NCBI RefSeq assembly: GCF_025770735.1
Contig: NZ_JAODPB010000002.1
Location: 434,001-498,000, forward strand
Reading direction: 5' to 3'
Length of the DNA stretch: 64,000 bases
Origin: Shouchella tritolerans
Lineage (GTDB): Bacteria; Bacillota; Bacilli; Bacillales; Bacillaceae_D
Below are positions 59,495 through 64,000 of this stretch, piece by piece (position 1 is the first letter of the stretch; each line of letters starts with the position of its first letter). The notes under the pieces were generated by a model. That model saw only the letters and a program-made list of their open reading frames with translations, made no database searches and was not told where the DNA came from. The position numbers were made by a program, and so were the translations under genes.

Positions 59495-59965
59495 ATGGGG
59501 AAAAATTATGAAGGCCATTTGGTGGCATCCGGATTGAAGATCGGAATGGTTGTTGGTCGTTTTAACGAATTTATTACAAGTAAACTTCTCGGCGGCGCGC
59601 AAGATGGGTTAATCCGCCATGGAGCAGATGAAGGCGATATCGATGTTGCTTGGGTCCCAGGAGCGTTCGAAATCCCGTTTGCAGCAAAAAAAATGGCTGA
59701 AAGCGGCCGATATGACGCGGTGATCACTTTAGGGACCGTTATACGGGGTTCGACGCCTCATTTTGACTACGTTTGTAATGAAGTGGCGAAAGGGGTCTCT
59801 TCGTTGGCATTGACCACTGGGATTCCCGTCATTTTTGGTGTCTTAACAACGGATACAATCGAACAAGCAGTGGAACGAGCAGGCACAAAAGCAGGAAACA
59901 AAGGGTGGGAAGCAGCAAGCGCAGCGATTGAAATGGCGAATCTAGCGAAGCAGTTCGAGGCGTAA
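59495..59965 (+). CDS. ribH: 6,7-dimethyl-8-ribityllumazine synthase
   Basis: Forms lumazine from DHBP and the ribitylaminouracil made by RibD. Marks are [47 protein letters not shown] with the catalytic His, and [20 protein letters not shown]. 156 residues. AGGAGG lies before the ATG. Last gene of ribE-ribBA-ribH, followed by repeat copy H and a terminator. Confidence 0.96.
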   Translation: MGKNYEGHLVASGLKIGMVVGRFNEFITSKLLGGAQDGLIRHGADEGDIDVAWVPGAFEIPFAAKKMAESGRYDAVITLGTVIRGSTPHFDYVCNEVAKGVSSLALTTGIPVIFGVLTTDTIEQAVERAGTKAGNKGWEAASAAIEMANLAKQFEA

Positions 59966-59973
59966 TAACGGCA

Positions 59974-60053
59974 AGCGTTTTCTATCAGTCTGAGTGCGGT
60001 TATCGACTTTGTCTACAGTCTGAGTGCGGTTATCGACTTTGTCGACAACCTCA
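59974..60053 (-). repeat. Dispersed repeat element, nested copy H with a 28-bp tandem duplication
   Basis: In plus orientation CAGTCTGAGTGCGGTTATCG plus ACTTTGTC occurs at 59986-60013 and again at 60016-60043. Both are reversed left ends of the family. The outer side reads TCGACAACCTCAAG and meets the ribH terminator. The right half of the element is missing. Confidence 0.75.
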
Positions 60054-60055
60054 AG

Positions 60056-60082
60056 CGGCCCCTTTTAGGGCCGTTTTTTTTT
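60056..60082 (+). terminator. Terminator of the rib operon
   Basis: CGGCCC and GGGCCG pair around CTTTTA, followed by TTTTTTTTT. Confidence 0.88.
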
Positions 60083-60099
60083 GGGGCTGTTCAATCCTC

Positions 60100-60564
60100 T
60101 TATTGGTCATTTCGATTGCGCAGAAGGTGCTTATCAATGAGCTGGGGATCTGCGAGATTGCTTGGAGCACACCACGATTTTCCAGCGTGGCGTTGACATG
60201 CTGCAAGCAAGGCTGTGTCCCATATCGGAAGGTTGTAGTCCTCAAAACAGTTAGAGCCTAAATGGGCGAGCCGTGTTTTCATATCTTGTTTTAGCGTCCT
60301 TGCATTTAGGCCTAGTTCGTAAAGGTCGTTTGCCTCTACAGGAACGCGTTTGAGCAAGCGGCGATACAAAATCGCTGCTCCTTTTATGTTGCCTCTTCGC
60401 TCATGATAAAGGGCGACCGCTAGTTGGATGAGCGTGACCCAACAAGAAGCGCGCTTGTCTTTCGGAACGGATTTCCATTCTGCCTCTAACACTTCGTGGC
60501 ATTCAAAGTAATCCCGTTCCGCATGAAAATAATAGAGGAAATCAAGATAGCGCTGTTTGTACAT
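60100..60564 (-). CDS. ypuF: DUF309 protein (YpuF)
   Basis: Helical 154-residue protein with the DUF309 motif: FLYYFHAERDYFECHEVLEAEWK near the start, including the conserved H-x-x-x-R-D-Y-F-x-x-H-E-x-x-E pattern, then LIQLAVALYHERRGNIKGA. Function unknown; the residues look like a metal site. As in B. subtilis ypuF, it adjoins scpA, though here it is on the opposite strand. AAAGGGGA precedes the ATG. Confidence 0.88.
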   Translation of the reverse strand: MYKQRYLDFLYYFHAERDYFECHEVLEAEWKSVPKDKRASCWVTLIQLAVALYHERRGNIKGAAILYRRLLKRVPVEANDLYELGLNARTLKQDMKTRLAHLGSNCFEDYNLPIWDTALLAACQRHAGKSWCAPSNLADPQLIDKHLLRNRNDQ

Positions 60565-60711
60565 CGTTTCGTTCCCCTTTGCTGTTGCAAAAAAGTGGTT
60601 TATGGTATACTTCTAGCGTGAGTCGACTTTTTGTGGCTAGAAACGAATTGGCCACGAAAGCAGAGGACCGTTGCTTTCGTTTAAGATGTCCAAATCTAAT
60701 GTGGTGATTGA

Positions 60712-61482
60712 GTGAACACAACAACTTATAACGTAAAAACAGATTCTTTTGAAGGGCCCCTCGATTTGTTGCTCCATTTGATCGCGCAGGCGGAAGTGGA
60801 CATTTATGATATTCCTGTAGCAAAAATTACAGACCAATATTTACACTATATCCATACAATGCAAGAACTTGAGCTTGACTTAGCGAGCGAATACTTAGTC
60901 ATGGCGGCCACGCTTTTGCAAATTAAAAGTCAAATGCTTTTGCCAAAGCCCGAGGAATTGTTTGACGAAGACGAGGGGATGGAAGCAGAAGACCCTCGGG
61001 ATGAACTCGTTGAGCAGCTTTTGGAATATCGAGCTTTTAAAGAAGCGGCCGAACAATTAAAAGAAAAAGAAGCACAGCGCAGCTTAGTCCATACGAGACC
61101 TCCAAACGATTTGGACGCTTTTTTAAGCGAAGAAGAAGAACGCAAGCTCCAAATCGAAGGCGTCACACTTGCCGACATGCTTGGCGCGTTTCAAAAGCTT
61201 CTCCAGCGCAATGCATGGAATGCACCAAAAACGAAAACGGTCCAGAGTGAAGAACAGTCGATTGAACTTCGTATGAACGAACTGTTGGACGAGCTATCGG
61301 CTCATTCAGGCAAGGCACCGTTCCATACGCTGTACGAGATTGGCAATGTATCGCAGCTGATCGTCACGTTTTTGGCCATGCTTGAGCTTATTAAAACACG
61401 GGCGATCCATTGTGTGCAAGAGGAGAGCTTTGCTGAAATTATGATTTACTTATGGGATGGGGATGAGCATGCAAGCAAGTAA
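60712..61482 (+). CDS. scpA: Segregation and condensation protein A
   Basis: Kleisin subunit of the SMC-ScpAB condensin that organises the chromosome. The N-terminal kleisin domain has DSFEGPLDLLLHLIAQAEVD and DIPVAKITDQYLHYI, then ASEYLVMAATLLQIKSQMLL. The C-terminal winged helix has TFLAMLELIKTRAI and a SFAEIMIYL stretch. 256 residues. GTG 60712 has GGTGAT upstream. Overlaps scpB. Confidence 0.96.
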   Translation: MNTTTYNVKTDSFEGPLDLLLHLIAQAEVDIYDIPVAKITDQYLHYIHTMQELELDLASEYLVMAATLLQIKSQMLLPKPEELFDEDEGMEAEDPRDELVEQLLEYRAFKEAAEQLKEKEAQRSLVHTRPPNDLDAFLSEEEERKLQIEGVTLADMLGAFQKLLQRNAWNAPKTKTVQSEEQSIELRMNELLDELSAHSGKAPFHTLYEIGNVSQLIVTFLAMLELIKTRAIHCVQEESFAEIMIYLWDGDEHASK

Positions 61483-62044
61483 GCTCGCAAAGATTGAAGG
61501 TTTGCTGTTTGTCACAGGTGATGATGGCATTTCGCCAACAGAAATGGCCGAACTGGTTGGAATTAGTGAAGACGAAGTGATTCAATTGTTAGAAGTGCTT
61601 TCGGAACAAATGGCTAAAGAGGAGCGCGGCATCCGGTTAGCACGTCTTGCCAACCGGTATCGGCTGACAACAAAAGTAGAACATGCCGATATGTATAAAA
61701 AGCTGGCTTCATCGCCGATCCACGGCGGTCTTTCTCGTGCGGCTCTTGAAACGCTGGCGATTGTTGCTTACAAACAACCCATTACACGGGCTGAAATTGA
61801 CGAAGTACGGGGAGTCAAATCGGAGAAAGCGCTGCAATCGCTTGTATCAAAACTGTTAATTGAAGAGTGCGGTCGGGCGTCGGGTACAGGCCGGGCGATC
61901 CTCTATGGCACGACACCATATTTTTTAGACCATTTTGGCTTAGAGTCGTTAGCTGACTTGCCTGATTTAAAAGAGCTTGATTTAAATGAAGAAGAACAGG
62001 ATGAAACGGATTTGTTCTTTGAAAAGTTGAACGCTGACTTGTAA
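61469..62044 (+). CDS. scpB: Segregation and condensation protein B
   Basis: Winged-helix dimer that binds ScpA in the SMC complex. Marks are KLAKIEGLLFVTGDDGIS, then RGIRLARLANRYRLTTK, ALETLAIVAYKQPITRAEID and GRAILYGTTPYFLDHFGL, ending with an acidic tail. Three in-frame ATGs lie at 61457, 61463 and 61469. GATGGGG favours 61469. The gene overlaps the scpA end by 14 bases. Confidence 0.95.
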   Translation: MQASKLAKIEGLLFVTGDDGISPTEMAELVGISEDEVIQLLEVLSEQMAKEERGIRLARLANRYRLTTKVEHADMYKKLASSPIHGGLSRAALETLAIVAYKQPITRAEIDEVRGVKSEKALQSLVSKLLIEECGRASGTGRAILYGTTPYFLDHFGLESLADLPDLKELDLNEEEQDETDLFFEKLNADL

Positions 62045-62068
62045 AACAGCAATGAAGGGGTTTGCGCG

Positions 62069-62641
62069 ATGCAATTAAACCGGCTTGTCAATTTTCACAA
62101 AACGCTAGGAGACAAAACTCGCTTGCGCATCATTGCTTTGTTAAAAGATGGCCCTCTTCACGGGCAGGCGATTGCAGAAAAACTTGGCTTGAAACCGCCG
62201 ACCATTTCTCATCACATTGCCAAGCTGCGTGAAATTGATTTAATTTACCAAAGGCGTGATAAAAACACGATCTATTTTTATTTGCATGAAAAGAAATTAA
62301 TGCAAATGGCGCAAGCGATTGTGTTGCTTGGTAGCGAAGAAATGTTTGGAGCAATCGAAGTAGATGAGGAAGTCAAACAAAAAGTCATCGGAAATTTTTT
62401 GCAGGCAAATGGCAGGCTGAAAACGCTGCCTGCTCAGCGGAAAAAGAAACTGATTATGCTTGAATACATGACAAAGGGACTGCAAACTGGAAAAAGTTAT
62501 ACAGAAGAGGACATTAACAGTCATATTCAACAGTTTTATGATGATTATGCCACCGTCCGCCGCGAATGGGTCATGTGCCATTTTATGTTCCGTGAAAACG
62601 GGAAGTATGAGCTGAACCCTCGGGAAATGTGGCCTGTTTAA
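62069..62641 (+). CDS. ArsR-type regulator with C-terminal DUF2087 domain
   Basis: Residues 5-80 are a winged helix: HKTLGDKTRLRIIALLKDGP, HGQAIAEKLGLKPPTISHHI and a wing with RRDKNTIYFYL. Residues 100-190 form a DUF2087 domain (LKTLPAQRKKKLIMLEYM and YDDYATVRREWVMCHFMFR), where KxLP and the late RRxLV-like segment are typical. The signal sensed is unknown; no metal-binding Cys cluster is visible. AAGGGG precedes the ATG. It follows scpB by 24 bases. Confidence 0.85.
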   Translation: MQLNRLVNFHKTLGDKTRLRIIALLKDGPLHGQAIAEKLGLKPPTISHHIAKLREIDLIYQRRDKNTIYFYLHEKKLMQMAQAIVLLGSEEMFGAIEVDEEVKQKVIGNFLQANGRLKTLPAQRKKKLIMLEYMTKGLQTGKSYTEEDINSHIQQFYDDYATVRREWVMCHFMFRENGKYELNPREMWPV

Positions 62642-62666
62642 TCTGCTTGTTAAAGAAACGTTAACC

Positions 62667-62737
62667 ACAGTACAAAGTCTGATAGAAACATAGCCCTGTG
62701 CAAACAACAACGTTATGCGATCGTTTGCCTATAGCCT
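62667..62737 (+). repeat. Dispersed 3'-UTR repeat element, short copy I
   Basis: AAAGTCTGATAGAAACATAG at the left, CAACAACGTTATGCGATCGT with TTGCCTATAG at the right. The middle is deleted. A hairpin follows at 62738-62763 (CAGCCAGA/TCTGGCTG), so the order stop codon, element, hairpin is kept. Confidence 0.65.
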
Positions 62738-62772
62738 CAGCCAGAAGCAGTAGCCTCTGGCTGGGGCTGTTT
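62738..62772 (+). terminator. Terminator after the ArsR-type gene
   Basis: An 8-bp stem (CAGCCAGA/TCTGGCTG) is followed by GGGCTGTTTT. Confidence 0.65.
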
Positions 62773-62812
62773 TCGTATTGGTTTTAACAGCCACAAACGT
62801 CGCTCACATTCA

Positions 62813-64000
62813 TTAAAAAAATCCTTGCGAGTTGTCACTATAGCTGACAAGCATGTTTTTCGTTTGCTGGTAATGGTTAAGCATCATTAAATGCGTTTCA
62901 CGGCCTACACCTGATTTTTTATAACCGCCAAAAGCGGCATGTGCTGGATAAGCATGATAACAATTAACCCAGACCCGGCCGGCTTCGATCTGACGTCCAA
63001 AGCGGTAAGCGGTGTTGATGTTGCGTGTCCATACGCCTGCACCAAGGCCGTAAAGGGAATCGTTGGCAATTCGGAGTGCTTCGTCTGCATCTTTAAATGT
63101 CGCAACGGAAACAACAGGGCCAAAGATCTCCTCCTGGAATATGCGCATATTGTTTGTCCCTTTGAAAACGGTAGGCTCAACATAATAGCCACCGCTGTAA
63201 TCTCCGCTTAACTGCCTTTGATTGCCGCCTGCAAGAACTTCTGCTCCTTCTTCTTTGCCAATGGCTAGATAGGAGAGGATTTTTTCCAACTGTTCTTCAG
63301 ATGCTTGCGCGCCCATCATCGTTTCCGGGTCAAGTGGATTGCCTTGCTTGATAGCTGCCACACGTTCAAGCGCCTTTTCGATAAACGCATCATAAATCGT
63401 TTCGTCAATTAGCGCTCGAGATGGGCATGTGCACACTTCACCTTGGTTTAACGCAAACAAGACAAACCCTTCAATCGCTTTATCCAAAAAGTCATCTTCT
63501 CTCTCCATGACATCTCTGAAAAAGATATTCGGTGATTTTCCACCTAATTCAAGTGTGACAGGAATCAAGTTTGCAGATGCGTACTCCATAATTAACCGGC
63601 CCGTTGTCGTTTCCCCCGTGAAGGCGATTTTTGCGATTCTTGACGAAGAAGCAAGTGGTTTTCCTGCTTCGAGGCCAAAGCCGCTTACCACATTAACGAC
63701 TCCTGGAGGCAGCAGGTCAGAAATGAGCTCCAGCAGAACGAAGATCGAGGCAGGCGTTTGCTCGGCCGGCTTAAGGACGACGCAATTACCAGCCGCGAGT
63801 GCAGGTGCAAGCTTCCAAACGGCCATTAAAATCGGAAAGTTCCAAGGAATAATTTGACCAACAACGCCAAGTGGCTCTTGGAAATGATAAGCAACCGTAT
63901 TTTCATCAATTTGGCTAAGCGTCCCCTCCTGGGCACGTATCACGCCAGCAAAATAGCGAAAATGGTCGACGGCGAGAGGAATATCGGCGTTTAATGTTTC
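62813..64000 (-). CDS. NAD-dependent aldehyde dehydrogenase (ExaC/AldB type), N-terminus beyond the window
   Basis: The frame stays open to base 64000 on the minus strand, so the start lies outside and about 396 residues are visible. Marks are [47 protein letters not shown] (Glu) and the catalytic Cys in [12 protein letters not shown]. The paired Cys in VCTCPSR is typical of acetaldehyde dehydrogenases of the ExaC/AldB group, which oxidise acetaldehyde and other short aldehydes. The C-terminus has [16 protein letters not shown]. Confidence 0.9.
   Translation of the reverse strand, partial: ETLNADIPLAVDHFRYFAGVIRAQEGTLSQIDENTVAYHFQEPLGVVGQIIPWNFPILMAVWKLAPALAAGNCVVLKPAEQTPASIFVLLELISDLLPPGVVNVVSGFGLEAGKPLASSSRIAKIAFTGETTTGRLIMEYASANLIPVTLELGGKSPNIFFRDVMEREDDFLDKAIEGFVLFALNQGEVCTCPSRALIDETIYDAFIEKALERVAAIKQGNPLDPETMMGAQASEEQLEKILSYLAIGKEEGAEVLAGGNQRQLSGDYSGGYYVEPTVFKGTNNMRIFQEEIFGPVVSVATFKDADEALRIANDSLYGLGAGVWTRNINTAYRFGRQIEAGRVWVNCYHAYPAHAAFGGYKKSGVGRETHLMMLNHYQQTKNMLVSYSDNSQGFF

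Noticed and set aside
1-64000. CRISPR array, prophage, IS element, tRNA or rRNA genes
   Set aside because: The only repeats are dispersed and irregular in length; no transposase, integrase cluster, tRNA-like cloverleaf or rRNA sequence was recognised. XerD is the housekeeping recombinase.

Overview
The window is a contiguous piece of chromosome from an endospore-forming, low-to-mid GC Firmicute. Evidence is the Bacillus subtilis-like spoIIM-yqzK-fur-xerD-drm and dacF-spoIIA-spoVA-lysA-ppiB blocks, TnrA, MciZ, ScpAB and strong Shine-Dalgarno sites with many GTG/TTG starts. A NaChBac-type sodium channel with a TLESWAS filter points to an alkaliphile, so an alkaliphilic Bacillaceae of the Shouchella (Bacillus) clausii type is my inference. 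No rRNA, tRNA, IS element, prophage or CRISPR array was seen.

Layout. 1-10 kb: L,D-transpeptidase, Prli42-like peptide, VOC epimerase, M20 peptidase, a divergent HAD phosphatase/YeiL-like regulator pair around a perfect palindrome, a NodB deacetylase, DarB (c-di-AMP CBS protein), and a subtilase preceded by a 32-codon ORF. 10-25 kb: tnrA with a perfect TnrA site, aspartokinase, sodium channel, proBAC behind a T-box, asnB, CE7 esterase, VanZ, a Cys-less alkyltransferase-like protein, a GbsR-type regulator, EIIA-Glc, and a RuBisCO-like protein lacking the carbamylated lysine. 25-33 kb: uppP, thioredoxin-like protein, mciZ, nudF, spoIIM, fur, yqzK, xerD, deoB, pdp, ohr. 33-38 kb: release-factor-like protein, MFS exporter, ydjM-like gene under a LexA-type box, second NodB deacetylase. 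38-47 kb: sporulation core dacF-spoIIAA-AB-sigF with SigF and SigH promoters, then spoVAC-AD-AEB-AEA-AF with a SigG promoter and without spoVAA/spoVAB, then lysA and ppiB. 47-57 kb: TspO, a LysR regulator and a catabolic set (mmgD, mmgE, prpB, 3-hydroxyisobutyrate dehydrogenase, methylmalonate-semialdehyde dehydrogenase, 3-hydroxyisobutyryl-CoA hydrolase). 57-64 kb: FMN riboswitch with ribE-ribBA-ribH but no ribD, DUF309 protein, scpA-scpB, an ArsR/DUF2087 regulator and an aldehyde dehydrogenase cut by the window end.

How genes work together. The 49.4-56.7 kb genes form a route from valine through propionyl-CoA to pyruvate and succinate, with a CcpA-type cre in front. The sporulation genes carry matching compartment-specific promoters, giving an ordered SigH to SigF to SigG cascade. 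Amino-acid and nitrogen supply is represented by tnrA, proBAC, asnB, lysC and lysA.

The least explained feature is a family of about 60-190 bp intergenic elements with imperfect terminal inverted repeats (ends TCAGACTG...CAGTCTGA). They occur at least nine times, nearly always between a stop codon and a Rho-independent terminator hairpin. One copy is flanked by a perfect 25-bp duplication of the terminator itself.
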